Assembly (NCBI RefSeq): GCF_018449695.1
Contig: NZ_JAAVUY010000007.1
Coordinates: forward strand, 287,952-351,951
DNA length: 64,000 nucleotides
Reading direction: 5' to 3'
DNA from: Bradyrhizobium sp. dw_411
GTDB lineage: Bacteria; Pseudomonadota; Alphaproteobacteria; Rhizobiales; Xanthobacteraceae
The notes under the pieces were generated by a model, which did not search any database, was not told the origin of the DNA, and saw nothing but the letters and a program-made list of their open reading frames with translations. Positions 1 through 7,861 of the stretch are shown in pieces. Within the stretch, counting starts at the first letter, position 1, and every line of letters begins with the position of its first letter. Position numbers and translations under genes: made by a program.

Positions 1-1
1 C

Positions 2-1540
2 GTGCGGGTCGAGAAGGTGCTGGGCAAGGACATGCTGGTGGTATCGCGCGAGGCGCTGCGGGCGCTGTCCGAAGCCGCGTTCGGTGATATCAACCATTAT
101 CTGCGGCCGGGGCATCTGAAGCAGCTTCGCAGCATCCTCGATGACAAGGAAGCCAGCGACAACGACAAGTTCGTCGCTTTTGACTTCCTCAAGAACGCCA
201 ATATCGCCGCTGGCGGCGTGCTGCCGATGTGCCAGGACACCGGCACCGCGATCATCATGGGCAAAAAAGGCTTTCGCGTCATCACCGATGGCGATGACGA
301 GGCCGCCTTGAGCGAGGGCGCGCGCGATGCGTATTTGCGCCGTAACCTGCGCTATTCGCAGGTGGCGCCGCTGTCGATGTATGAGGAGAAAAACACCGCC
401 AACAACATGCCGGCGCAGTGCGAGATCTATGCCGAAGGCGATGACGCCTACAAGTTCATGTTCATGGCCAAGGGCGGCGGGTCCGCCAACAAGAGTTTCC
501 TCTTTCAGGCCACGCCTTCGGTGCTGACCAAAGAGCGGCTGCTGGCGTTTCTGAAGGAAAAGGTGCTGACCCTGGGTACCGCGGCATGCCCGCCGTACCA
601 TCTGGCGATCGTGATCGGCGGTACTTCCGCTGAACTCTGCATGAAGACGGTAAAACTCGCCTCCGCGCGTTATCTCGATGCGCTGCCGACTCATGGGTCG
701 GCCGACGGCAATGCGTTCCGCGATCTCGAGATGGAGCAGGAAATCCTCAAGATGACGCAGTCGCTCGGCGTCGGCGCGCAGTTCGGCGGCAAGTATTTCT
801 GCCACGACGTTCGCGTGATCCGGCTGCCGCGCCACGGTGCTTCCTTGCCGATCGGTCTCGGCGTGTCCTGTTCGGCGGACCGTCAGGTGCTGGGCAAGAT
901 CACCAAGGACGGCGTCTATCTCGAAGAGCTCGAGCATAATCCCGCGCAATATCTGCCCGCGGTGGAGCAGGCGCTCGGCGGCGATGTCGTGAAAATCGAT
1001 CTCAATCAGCCGATGAAAGAGATTTTGGCCACGTTGGCGAAGAACCCGATCAAGACGCGGCTGTCGCTGACCGGCACCATGATCGTGGCGCGCGACTCGG
1101 CGCACGCAAAATTGCGCGAGCGGCTGGAAAAGGGCGAACCGCTGCCGGATTATTTCAAGAACCATCCGATCTATTACGCGGGTCCGGCCAAGACGCCGGA
1201 CGGCTACGCTTCCGGCGCGTTCGGCCCGACCACCGCCGGCCGGATGGATTCCTTTGTCGACCAGTTCCAGGCGGCGGGCGGATCGATGGTGATGGTCGCC
1301 AAGGGCAATCGTGCCGTCGCGGTACGCGAGGCCTGCAAGAAGCACGGCGGATTCTATCTGGGCTCGATCGGCGGCGCGGCGGCCAATCTCGCCGAACACT
1401 GCATCAAGAAGGTCGAGGTGGTGGAATATCCCGAACTCGGCATGGAAGCGATCTGGCGCATCGAGGTCGTGGATTTCCCGGCCTTCATCATCATCGACGA
1501 CAAGGGCAACGATTTTTTCAAGGAATTGAATCTGGGGTGA
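2..1540 (+). CDS. fumA: Class I (iron-sulfur) fumarate hydratase, 5' end outside window
   Basis: Interconverts fumarate and malate in the TCA cycle. The frame is already open at the window edge, so the GTG at base 2 is not a real start. The 512 visible residues are most of a family that usually runs to about 540-550, so only a short N-terminal piece is missing. Three cysteines sit in the usual [4Fe-4S] contexts: PMCQDTGT (C77 of the visible part), [18 protein letters not shown] and GVSCSADR. The C-terminal domain ([20 protein letters not shown], ending FFKELNLG) is intact. The last 83 bases recur imperfectly about 1 kb downstream (2507-2593). The family assignment is firm; the choice of fumA as symbol is by class only. 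Confidence 0.93.
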   Translation: MRVEKVLGKDMLVVSREALRALSEAAFGDINHYLRPGHLKQLRSILDDKEASDNDKFVAFDFLKNANIAAGGVLPMCQDTGTAIIMGKKGFRVITDGDDEAALSEGARDAYLRRNLRYSQVAPLSMYEEKNTANNMPAQCEIYAEGDDAYKFMFMAKGGGSANKSFLFQATPSVLTKERLLAFLKEKVLTLGTAACPPYHLAIVIGGTSAELCMKTVKLASARYLDALPTHGSADGNAFRDLEMEQEILKMTQSLGVGAQFGGKYFCHDVRVIRLPRHGASLPIGLGVSCSADRQVLGKITKDGVYLEELEHNPAQYLPAVEQALGGDVVKIDLNQPMKEILATLAKNPIKTRLSLTGTMIVARDSAHAKLRERLEKGEPLPDYFKNHPIYYAGPAKTPDGYASGAFGPTTAGRMDSFVDQFQAAGGSMVMVAKGNRAVAVREACKKHGGFYLGSIGGAAANLAEHCIKKVEVVEYPELGMEAIWRIEVVDFPAFIIIDDKGNDFFKELNLG

Positions 1541-1545
1541 GGGGG

Positions 1546-2501
1546 ATGCCGCGCCGGACAGTCTTGCTCATTCTGATAATGGTTGCAGCGGTCGCTGCCT
1601 GTGTCGGTTTCGTGGTTCTCCATCCCTATCTGCGTAACGTTGTCGCCCGGCGCGGCATGTCGATTTGGGTTGCAGTCGAGCCGCACGACTCGCGTCTCTC
1701 TCCATCAATGCAGGTCGCGTTACGTGATCACATTCCAGAGGCCATCGCGGGCGAATTCCAATGGGCTCAGCGCGCGGATGGCCTTGAGACGGCCGAAATG
1801 CCCGTCCTTGCTGACGGACATGAAGTGGATCGCGTTCTGCTCGTGCGTGTCGATCCCGGAAAATACCGGTTCGAGATCCGGAATGCGCCAGCCGGTCATT
1901 CCAACGCTTCCGCGTGGATGAGTGAGTTGCATGCGGTCGTCGTGACGAACGGCAGCTATTTCACGCGCAGCAACACCCACAGACGCCCCTGCTGAGCGAC
2001 GGTGTTGAACTCGGTCCGGCTGATTATCGGGCTGCACACGGAGCATTCATCGTGTCCGAGCATTTCGTGGGTGTTCGTGACTTGCAGCAGCAGGATTGGC
2101 GCGATCTGTTCCGGACGGCGAGGTTCGGGATGGTATCATACCCGTTGCTGGTTGGGTCCGGCGCCTCGCGCGTTACAGCGGATCGCCGTTGGCTCGCGAA
2201 CCGAACTTTCATCGGCAACGATTCCGGGGGCCGCATCATCCTCGGCACCACCAAGGAAGCTTTTTTCTCGCTGGATCGACTGGCATTGTTTCTCGGTACC
2301 GCGCCACTTGATTTGACACTGGCGCTGAATCTCGATGGTGGTTCAGTTGCGTGTCAGTCCGTATCAGTCGCGGGTTTTACGCGCGACTTTTGCGGCGATT
2401 GGGAAACCAAATACGAGCAGGGACAAATACAACTGCTGCAGCGACTCATCGCATTGCCGCGCCGCGGATTGCCGATCATCGTGGCGGTACTCCCGAGATA
2501 G
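1546..2501 (+). pseudogene. Phosphodiester glycosidase (NAGPA-type) family protein, frameshifted
   Basis: Two neighbouring frames read as one broken gene. The first starts at ATG 1546 (a GTG at 1537 overlaps the fumarase stop), has an N-terminal hydrophobic anchor (about residues 4-25) and reaches the family hallmark VVTNGSYF before a stop at 1993-1995. The continuation, PLLSDGVELGPADY then HGAFIV, lies in another frame from about 1980 and runs through LNLDGG and FCGDWE to a stop at 2499-2501. A net loss of one base around 1970-1990 explains both halves. The intact protein would be a membrane-anchored or exported enzyme of about 318 residues; the precise substrate is unknown. A sequencing error cannot be excluded. 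The gene sits between two copies of the fumarase 3' end, which suggests it arrived by insertion. Confidence 0.72.
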
Positions 2502-2506
2502 CCGGC

Positions 2507-2593
2507 GAGGTCGTGGACTTTCCGGCCATCATCCATCATCATCGACGACAAGGGCAATGACTTCTTCAAGGAATTGAATCTGGGGTGAGGGGG
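2507..2593 (+). repeat. Diverged second copy of the fumarase 3' end
   Basis: These 87 bases match 1463-1545, the last codons and stop of the fumarase gene. Differences are mostly third-position changes (GAT/GAC, TTC/TTT, AAC/AAT, TTT/TTC), plus one TTC/ATC replacement and a four-base gain in the run of ATC codons. Synonymous-type divergence means the copy came from a functional fumarase gene rather than from recent decay of a perfect duplicate. It brackets the broken glycosidase gene as a direct repeat. Confidence 0.85.
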
Positions 2594-2598
2594 GACTC

Positions 2599-2624
2599 GT
2601 CGTCCCGGCGTTCGCCGGGACGAC
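2599..2624. terminator. Perfect 12-bp hairpin after the fumarase region
   Basis: GTCGTCCCGGCG and CGCCGGGACGAC form a perfect inverted repeat around a TT centre. There is no T-run, so it may be a palindromic intergenic unit rather than a classical intrinsic terminator. It separates the + strand fumarase region from the - strand gene at 2654. Confidence 0.5.
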
Positions 2625-2653
2625 CCGTTGAGAGAGCTATGCCCGCGAGAGAA

Positions 2654-2950
2654 CTACGCCCGCGTTCCCTTGAACGGAAAACTGCCCATCGGGCCGATGC
2701 CCATTTCGCCGGAGATGCTGTCGCCGGAAACCTTGCCGGTGAAGTCGAGCGTCAGCGGCATCGGGCTGGTGATGGAAACCTTCCACGAGACGTCGTCGCC
2801 ATTGGCCTTGCCGTCGAAGATCTCGACGGTATTGCCTTCGGCAGCTTGCGTGCCCGTCAGCGTGCCGCCGGCATTCTTCAGGCTCAGCGTCGTGTCGCGG
2901 TCGCCCATCGGGGTGCTCATGACGATATTCCAGTTCCCGTCCACGGCCAT
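2654..2950 (-). CDS. Conserved hypothetical protein
   Basis: A 98-residue protein that I do not recognise by function. It is rich in Gly, Thr and Ser in short alternating polar/hydrophobic stretches (NWNIVMSTPMGD, LTLDFTGKVSGDSISGEM), which suggests a small beta-barrel or beta-sandwich. There is no signal peptide or membrane segment. The start is placed at the second in-frame ATG because GAGGAG lies six bases upstream of it; an ATG two codons earlier sits inside that ribosome site. It stands alone, convergent with the fumarase region. Codon usage is like its neighbours. Confidence 0.75.
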   Translation of the reverse strand: MAVDGNWNIVMSTPMGDRDTTLSLKNAGGTLTGTQAAEGNTVEIFDGKANGDDVSWKVSITSPMPLTLDFTGKVSGDSISGEMGIGPMGSFPFKGTRA

Positions 2951-3073
2951 TGGCATCTCCTCGCATTATCAGCCGCAAAACCGGAATGGTTCTGGGATCG
3001 GGCTTTAACCCTCCGCGGCGGTATAGCGCATCTTCGCGCCAAGCCCAATGGAGCGCCGTGGAGCCTTTTAATT

Positions 3074-3625
3074 TCAGGCACGGGCGGCGCGAAGCCTGCT
3101 GGTGACGAGAAGGCGAAACGCGACATATTGCACGGCGAAGGCCGCGACCTTGGCGCCGATCGCGACCACCGACACATAGATTGCCCACAGCTTCATGTCG
3201 CCGGTCGCCGCCACCGCGATGGTGCCGGCGCCAAGCGCGATCATCAGTGCGGCCCAGGCATAGCCGGCGAAGGTGACGTATTCCGGAATGGTCTGCGCCA
3301 CGATCGGCGGCACGTAGCGCAGCATCCAGCCACGCTTGAGCATGATCGCGCCGATCGCGAAATGCGCGATCGAAGGTTTGGCCAGCACGAAGCGCGGATC
3401 GTCCGTCAATAGCGTCGCACTGCCGAGCACGATCACCAGCGCCAGGCTGGCATAGGTCATGAAGCCGAGCTGCAAGCCCTTGATGCGGGCATGGATTAAC
3501 TGAACCACCGCACCCGCGATCGCAACGACGGTCGCCAGCACGACATTGCCCGTGATCAAGTACAGCGCAATGAACACGATGGTGGAAAGGAAGTCTGTTC
3601 CAAGTTTGACGAAGACGTCTTTCAT
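3074..3625 (-). CDS. ispZ: YciB/IspZ-type inner membrane septation-like protein
   Basis: A 183-residue integral membrane protein with about five hydrophobic segments, matching the YciB/IspZ family (intracellular septation protein A): an N-terminal TDFLSTIVFIALYLITGN, a central FVLAKPSIAHFAIGAIML and a C-terminal segment ending in a basic tail. The family is implicated in envelope integrity and septation; its biochemical role is not settled. The open frame extends upstream to 3766, but the start MKDVFVKLG at 3625 fits the family length and the upstream part runs into a palindromic repeat. A second copy with a more canonical sequence may exist elsewhere in the genome, so orthology to YciB is tentative. 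Confidence 0.72.
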   Translation of the reverse strand: MKDVFVKLGTDFLSTIVFIALYLITGNVVLATVVAIAGAVVQLIHARIKGLQLGFMTYASLALVIVLGSATLLTDDPRFVLAKPSIAHFAIGAIMLKRGWMLRYVPPIVAQTIPEYVTFAGYAWAALMIALGAGTIAVAATGDMKLWAIYVSVVAIGAKVAAFAVQYVAFRLLVTSRLRAARA

Positions 3626-3652
3626 GGTGGGGGTTCCCTCGGAATAACTTCT

Positions 3653-3733
3653 GTCATTCCGGGGCGATGCAAAGCATCGAACCCGGAATCTCGAGATTCC
3701 GGGTCTGGTGCTGTCGGACCATCCCGGAATGAC
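3653..3733. repeat. Dispersed palindromic repeat, family A (GTCATTCCGG...CCGGAATGAC)
   Basis: GTCATTCCGGGGC opens and CATCCCGGAATGAC closes this unit, with an inner palindrome CCCGGAATCTCGAGATTCCGGG. Related units lie at 45531-45629, 61002-61043 and 61948-62052, all between genes. Such units can fold into a long hairpin in either transcript. Confidence 0.85.
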
Positions 3734-3747
3734 GGAATCTGTTTCGT

Positions 3748-5151
3748 TTACGCCGCCCCCACCCAATTGCCATGAAACCCGTCGGGCACCCGATGCGCCA
3801 ATTGCACCAGCGCGACGGGGCCGGCCTCGATATCCCCGGCATTGAACACCGCCAGATCGCTGCGGTTTTCGCGGCCGCGGTAAACCGTAGCGAGCAGCCA
3901 GCCATCGCCCTCGGCCGCGTCGTCGCTCCGTGCCACGAACACCGGCTCGGAGATGCCATCGCCGGCCGGCAATTGATAATGCCCCAATCGCGATCCCGTG
4001 CCGTTGACATGCATGACCCCGGAAAAGGCGTTGAACATCGGCAAATCGGGATTGGCGCAGGCGTACCAGCCATGGTTGCTGGAGAGTCCGGCGCGGCGAT
4101 CGTCGATGCGCGGGAATTCACCCTTGATGTCGTCGAGATAGGTTTGCGTGAAGCGATCGGTATTCCCCGCGAGATCGAAGATCCAGCGGCACAGCCGCGC
4201 GCGGGACTTGATAGGGTCGGTTGGAGAGCCGTCGGGATGGGTGAACAGCGGCGCCTCTTCACACTGCATGACGTCGGCGATGATGCGGTCGCCGTCCTCC
4301 CAGGCGTTCATGATATGGAAGACGTAGCAATTCTCGGCGCGAAACCAGACGCTGTCGCCAGCGCTTCCATTGCGCTTCATCACGCCGACATAGGCGCCTT
4401 TTTCGGGCTCCCAGGCATAAGGCGGGCGGCCGCTCATCGCGCGCGTCATGCTGCCGGTCAGTGGCAATATCGGAAACAGCAGATGATTTTCGGTGGCGAC
4501 GAAGTCATGCACCATGCTGGTATAGGGCGCCTCAAAACGATCGAACCGCGTCACCACGCCGGAGGCATCGACCGATCCGAACGAGAGCGCCGGGGTGAAC
4601 GGTCCGGCGGCATTGTAGCCGAAGAACATCATCTCGCCGGTGACGGGATCGATCTTCGGATGGGCGGTGAAGGGGCCTTTGATGCCGCCGCCATAATTGC
4701 AGGAACCCAGCGTCGCCAGCGTACCGGGCTCGATCTCCATCGGCAGATGGGCTTCTTCCAGTGCGAGCAGGCGTCCGCCGTGAAAGATGATGTTGGTATT
4801 GGCGACGCCGCCATCCGGAATAGCCGTGGCCGGCGCGTCCGGCAGTTTGCGGCCGAAGCCGCCGAACAGCGCGCGGCCGGTATCATGCTCGGCCTGCCAT
4901 TTCGGGGTGCGGACCCAGCGGTTGCGATAGCTGGCGCGGCCGTTCTCGAGATGGAAGGCGTGCAGCATGCCGTCGCCGACGAACCAGTGCGCGCCGGGGG
5001 CGTCGAATTGCGGATTGGGACCGTTGCGATAGAGCGTGCCGTTGAGTTCGCGCGGCAGTTCGCCTTTCACTTTCAGAAACGGCGCGTCGCATTCCATCGG
5101 AATGGGACCCTGATTGGAGAAGGCGGTGTCGGGCGCTGTCTGCTGTTGCAT
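3748..5151 (-). CDS. Carotenoid oxygenase (carotenoid/stilbene cleavage dioxygenase family)
   Basis: A 467-residue non-haem iron oxygenase that cleaves a conjugated double bond, in apocarotenoids or in stilbene-type phenolics. The four iron-binding histidines are visible in their usual contexts: H164 (TAHPKIDP), H215 (MVHDFVATENH), H279 (FHIMNAWE) and H460 (FHGNWV). NGPNPQF and WFVGDGMLHA near the N-terminus are also typical. The start has a strong AAGGAGGG site. It is transcribed away from the TetR gene at 5259 across an intergenic region with two near-identical operators, so it is very probably that regulator's target. Substrate cannot be told from sequence; a CruF-like gene at 59 kb shows that carotenoids may be relevant, while the family also holds lignostilbene dioxygenases. 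Confidence 0.9.
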   Translation of the reverse strand: MQQQTAPDTAFSNQGPIPMECDAPFLKVKGELPRELNGTLYRNGPNPQFDAPGAHWFVGDGMLHAFHLENGRASYRNRWVRTPKWQAEHDTGRALFGGFGRKLPDAPATAIPDGGVANTNIIFHGGRLLALEEAHLPMEIEPGTLATLGSCNYGGGIKGPFTAHPKIDPVTGEMMFFGYNAAGPFTPALSFGSVDASGVVTRFDRFEAPYTSMVHDFVATENHLLFPILPLTGSMTRAMSGRPPYAWEPEKGAYVGVMKRNGSAGDSVWFRAENCYVFHIMNAWEDGDRIIADVMQCEEAPLFTHPDGSPTDPIKSRARLCRWIFDLAGNTDRFTQTYLDDIKGEFPRIDDRRAGLSSNHGWYACANPDLPMFNAFSGVMHVNGTGSRLGHYQLPAGDGISEPVFVARSDDAAEGDGWLLATVYRGRENRSDLAVFNAGDIEAGPVALVQLAHRVPDGFHGNWVGAA

Positions 5152-5167
5152 CGGTGGCTCCCTCCTT

Positions 5168-5186
5168 ATCTTTACATCGTAAAGAT
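5168..5186. promoter_or_regulatory. Perfect palindromic operator 1, probable TetR site
   Basis: ATCTTTACATCGTAAAGAT is an inverted repeat of two 8-base arms around ATC, 17 bases upstream of the carotenoid oxygenase start. A second copy lies 53 bases away at 5221, about five helical turns, so two dimers would sit on the same DNA face. Confidence 0.7.
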
Positions 5187-5220
5187 CAGATATCGCGGCT
5201 GGCTTCGAGCGTCAAGCGAA

Positions 5221-5239
5221 ATCTTTACAGTGTAAAAAT
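5221..5239. promoter_or_regulatory. Palindromic operator 2, probable TetR site
   Basis: ATCTTTACAGTGTAAAAAT repeats operator 1 with one arm mismatch. It lies 20 bases before the TetR start codon at 5259, where a bound repressor would block its own promoter. Confidence 0.65.
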
Positions 5240-5258
5240 AGGAACTTATAAGGCCGCG

Positions 5259-5987
5259 ATGGTGAAAAAATCCGACTCGGCCCTAACGCGCGTCCGGCTC
5301 ACCGCGAAGGCGGCTTCCTCCGCACGAATGTCACGTCAACCGGCCGCACCCCGGTCCAACGGCAGCTCCAGGGATGCGCCCTATCATCACGGTTCGCTGC
5401 GCGACGCCTTGCTGGAAGCTGCCGAGCGGGTGCTTGAACGCGAAGGACTGTCGGGACTGACGTTGCGCGCAGTGGCACGCGAGGCCGGCGTATCGCATGC
5501 CGCGCCGACCCATCACTTTGGAGACCTCGCAGGTCTTCTCAGCGAACTCGCCGCCATCGGGTTCCGGCAATTCAACGCCGCAATGGCCAAGGCCGGTGCC
5601 GCCGTCGATGGTTCTCCGGAGACGAGTTTGGCGCGGGCCAAGGCCTATGTCGGGTATGCGCAGGCCCATCCCGGCCTGTACGGGCTGATGTTTCGTACCG
5701 AGCGTCTCGACATGAAGCGGCCCGCGCTGGATCAGGCCGCCAGCGCCTCGTTCAGGGAATTGGTTGGCGCGGTCGGCGCCAGCCGTCACGAGCCAATTTC
5801 CGAACAGGCGATGTCGCTCGATCAGGCCGCTGCGATCGCACGCGCCTGGTGCCTGGTTCATGGTTTCACGATGCTGCTGCTCGATGGCCGGTTGTACAAC
5901 ATTCTCAAGCGATTGCCTCAGGGGGCGGATGCCGAAACCCTGCTCGATGCGATGTTGCGCGCACCCGTCGGCCGTCCGGGGGGATAA
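5259..5987 (+). CDS. TetR/AcrR family transcriptional regulator
   Basis: A 242-residue repressor. The N-terminal HTH is clear: RDALLEAAERVLEREGLSGL followed by LRAVAREAGVSHAAPTHHFG, the usual TetR helix 1-3 pattern. The C-terminal part fits a TetR ligand-binding domain with the WHG-type segment (ARAWCLVHGFTMLLLDGRL). The frame is open back to 5154, but that would run through both operators; ATG 5259 keeps them in the promoter and is chosen here. It is divergent from the carotenoid oxygenase and likely controls both promoters. The first 40 residues are basic and low in complexity, so a later start is possible. Confidence 0.85.
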   Translation: MVKKSDSALTRVRLTAKAASSARMSRQPAAPRSNGSSRDAPYHHGSLRDALLEAAERVLEREGLSGLTLRAVAREAGVSHAAPTHHFGDLAGLLSELAAIGFRQFNAAMAKAGAAVDGSPETSLARAKAYVGYAQAHPGLYGLMFRTERLDMKRPALDQAASASFRELVGAVGASRHEPISEQAMSLDQAAAIARAWCLVHGFTMLLLDGRLYNILKRLPQGADAETLLDAMLRAPVGRPGG

Positions 5988-6103
5988 CGCGTTATCTGGG
6001 GAAGGTTTCGACAGGACGCGCGAAACACCTGACATTTGCGCGGAATCGATCTAGAACCATAGCTTCGCTATCCCATCTCACTCGCGCGTCAGTTCCCGGA
6101 TCC

Positions 6104-6823
6104 ATGCCTGCTATTCCCTTGAACAAACCCTATCGCGTTGGCCGTTCCCGTACCGGGTTAGGCCTCTTCGCCACCAAACCGATCAAGAAGGGCGCCAAAA
6201 TCATCCGGTATTTTGGCCCGCTCTTGGATTCGCGGAAGAAGAAAGACGACGCGATCGAGAACAAATATTTGTTCGAGCTCAACGGCCGCTGGACCATCGA
6301 CGGATCGGTGCGCAAGAACATCGCGCGCTACATCAATCATGCCTGCAAGCCGAACGCGGAATCCGACGTCAGCGCGCGCAAGCGCAAGGTCGTGATCCGC
6401 GCGATCAAGAAGATCGAGCCCGGCGAAGAGATCAACTACGATTACGGCACCGATTATTTCAAGGCGTATCTCAAGCCGATCGGCTGCAAATGCGACGCCT
6501 GCGAAAAGAAGCGCAAGAAGAAGCGTGCCGAGGCCAGAGCCGAACGGCTGCGCCTGAAGGCCAAGGAAGAAAAGAAGGCGCAGAAGAAGGCGCTGAAGGA
6601 AGCCGAGAAAAAGGCGGCCAAGGCCCGCCGGAAGAAGGCCGTGAAAGCGAAAGCGCAAAAGGCCCAACTTACGAACGGCAAGCTTTTGAACGGCCATAGC
6701 CAGCCCAAGGCGGCGCGAAAAAAATCGGCCGCCGCGAAGCCCAAGACTTCCGGAAAGACTTCTTCCATGAAGCTTGAGACTGTCGCAACGGCCGTTACTG
6801 CGGAAATGCAAGCCGCGGCCTAA
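6104..6823 (+). CDS. SET-domain protein lysine methyltransferase with lysine-rich tail
   Basis: A 239-residue protein whose first 135 residues form a SET domain: RTGLGLFATKPIKKG at the start, the pseudoknot motifs NHACKPN (78-84) and GEEINYDYG (107-115), and a post-SET CxCxxC (C128, C130, C133), which together with C81 can bind zinc. SET enzymes move a methyl group from S-adenosylmethionine to lysine. The last 100 residues are lysine/alanine-rich repeats (about KKRKKKRAEA, KEEKKAQKKA, AEKKAAKARRKK), like the tail of histone H1, and probably bind nucleic acid. The frame is open further upstream, but homology begins at ATG 6104. It stands alone after the TetR gene, and a repeat begins four bases after its stop codon. 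The substrate is unknown. Confidence 0.87.
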   Translation: MPAIPLNKPYRVGRSRTGLGLFATKPIKKGAKIIRYFGPLLDSRKKKDDAIENKYLFELNGRWTIDGSVRKNIARYINHACKPNAESDVSARKRKVVIRAIKKIEPGEEINYDYGTDYFKAYLKPIGCKCDACEKKRKKKRAEARAERLRLKAKEEKKAQKKALKEAEKKAAKARRKKAVKAKAQKAQLTNGKLLNGHSQPKAARKKSAAAKPKTSGKTSSMKLETVATAVTAEMQAAA

Positions 6824-6826
6824 CCT

Positions 6827-6939
6827 CGTAGGATGGGTTGAGCGCTTGCGAAACCCATCATCTGGCGCACCATTATCAGAGAAGTCATTTGGTCGGGCCG
6901 CGACGCGATGGGTATCGCTGCGCTCCACCCATCCTACGC
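6827..6939. repeat. Dispersed inverted repeat, family C (CGTAGGATGGG...CCCATCCTACG)
   Basis: The unit starts CGTAGGATGGGTTGAGCGC and ends GCGCTCCACCCATCCTACG, so its ends are inverted repeats. Relatives with the same ends lie at 9207-9292 and 10332-10424. It begins four bases after the SET gene stop and may terminate its transcript. Confidence 0.8.
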
Positions 6940-6952
6940 ACTTCGATGGCTC

Positions 6953-7050
6953 CATCCTTCGAGACGCGCGCTATTGCGCGCTCCTCAGGATGAGGTCTGA
7001 GAACCCTCATGGTGAGGAGCGCGACTTCGCGCGTCTCGAACCATGAGGCC
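6953..7050. repeat. Intergenic inverted repeat, family E
   Basis: CATCCTTCGAGACGCGCGC at one end and GCGCGTCTCGAACCATGAGG at the other, with an internal CCTCAGGATGAGG / CCTCATGGTGAGG pair. It lies directly beside the family C unit, between the SET gene and a convergent membrane protein gene. Only one copy was seen in the window. Confidence 0.7.
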
Positions 7051-7091
7051 ACGAACGAAGTAGCGATGACTCGAAGGAGCCGGAAAAGGCT

Positions 7092-7490
7092 CTAAACCGC
7101 CAGCGCATCACTGCTCCGGCGCAAGCCGATATATTGCAGCTCCGCCAGCGCGCCGGGTACGATGGCCTGTGCCGCGATAAAGATCTGACCCAGCAAATTC
7201 GGCGTCACGGCGCTGGAAAACAGCAGCGCGATGCTGGCGATGGTCCATGCTGTATTCCCCGCGATGACCATGATCACCAGCAGCTTCGGCATCGATTGCC
7301 GCGTCGCCAGCCATCCGACCAGCGCGGTATAGGCGATCAGAAACAGACCGGTCTCGCACAACAACGGCTCCGGCAAACCAAACAGCGGCGCTAGTTCGGC
7401 TGCGCCAAACGTCAGCAACACGGCCATCATGCCGCTGGCGATGGTGTCGAGCAGGAAGGCGCGGCGAAACAATGGGGATGCTTGGATCAT
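7092..7490 (-). CDS. Small integral membrane protein, unknown function
   Basis: A 132-residue protein with four predicted membrane segments (about residues 15-36, 45-60, 70-92 and 98-115), for example TIASGMMAVLLTFGAAELA and LLVIMVIAGNTAWTIASIAL. I do not recognise a functional family with certainty. It lies 40 bases downstream of the small gene at 7531-7761 on the same strand, so the two are probably one operon. The divergent XRE regulator at 7862 and the operator-like palindrome at 7811 suggest regulation by that protein. Confidence 0.75.
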   Translation of the reverse strand: MIQASPLFRRAFLLDTIASGMMAVLLTFGAAELAPLFGLPEPLLCETGLFLIAYTALVGWLATRQSMPKLLVIMVIAGNTAWTIASIALLFSSAVTPNLLGQIFIAAQAIVPGALAELQYIGLRRSSDALAV

Positions 7491-7530
7491 GGCAGTTCTC
7501 CTTTTCTAAGTTGGATCGATCGCGAGGGAG

Positions 7531-7761
7531 TTAGCGCGCCAGTGACCGGCGCCAGTTGCGGAGCTGACGGAGCAGGCGCTTCGGGCACAGCGTCTTGCCG
7601 ACGCTGCTCTCGACCGCCTGCACATGCGCGAACACGAACACACCGGTGTGGTGCACCAGCGGCTCGGGCATGTTGAGCGAACGGGCTAATATCCGGGTCG
7701 CCAGGTTGAGCATCCATGGCAGGATGCCGGCGGGTGAGAGGGGGCTGGATCGCGTGTTCAT
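7531..7761 (-). CDS. Small basic hypothetical protein, divergent from XRE regulator
   Basis: A 76-residue protein, strongly basic at its C-terminus (LRQLRNWRRSLAR), with a possible amphipathic or weakly hydrophobic middle. The open frame runs upstream to 7881, overlapping the regulator gene, but AGGAG placed six bases before the ATG at 7761 (MNTRSS) decides the start. It is the first gene of a probable two-gene operon with 7092-7490. Function is unknown. Confidence 0.6.
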   Translation of the reverse strand: MNTRSSPLSPAGILPWMLNLATRILARSLNMPEPLVHHTGVFVFAHVQAVESSVGKTLCPKRLLRQLRNWRRSLAR

Positions 7762-7810
7762 GGTCATCTCCTGTGCTGGCGAAGATGACCCGGCCCGTGA
7801 GGCAGTTCGA

Positions 7811-7827
7811 TTACCTCGGACGTAATG
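7811..7827. promoter_or_regulatory. Operator-like palindrome between divergent genes
   Basis: ATTACCTCGGACGTAAT has 5-base inverted arms (ATTAC/GTAAT) around seven bases. It lies midway between the start codons at 7761 and 7862, a natural site for the XRE regulator encoded at 7862. Confidence 0.5.
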
Positions 7828-7861
7828 GAACGCATGAAATTCACATGGTAGGTTTTTCACC

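Noticed and set aside
3772..5235. 487-codon + strand frame opposite the carotenoid oxygenase
   Set aside because: Shadow frame; it also crosses both operators. The - strand gene has all four iron-ligand histidines.
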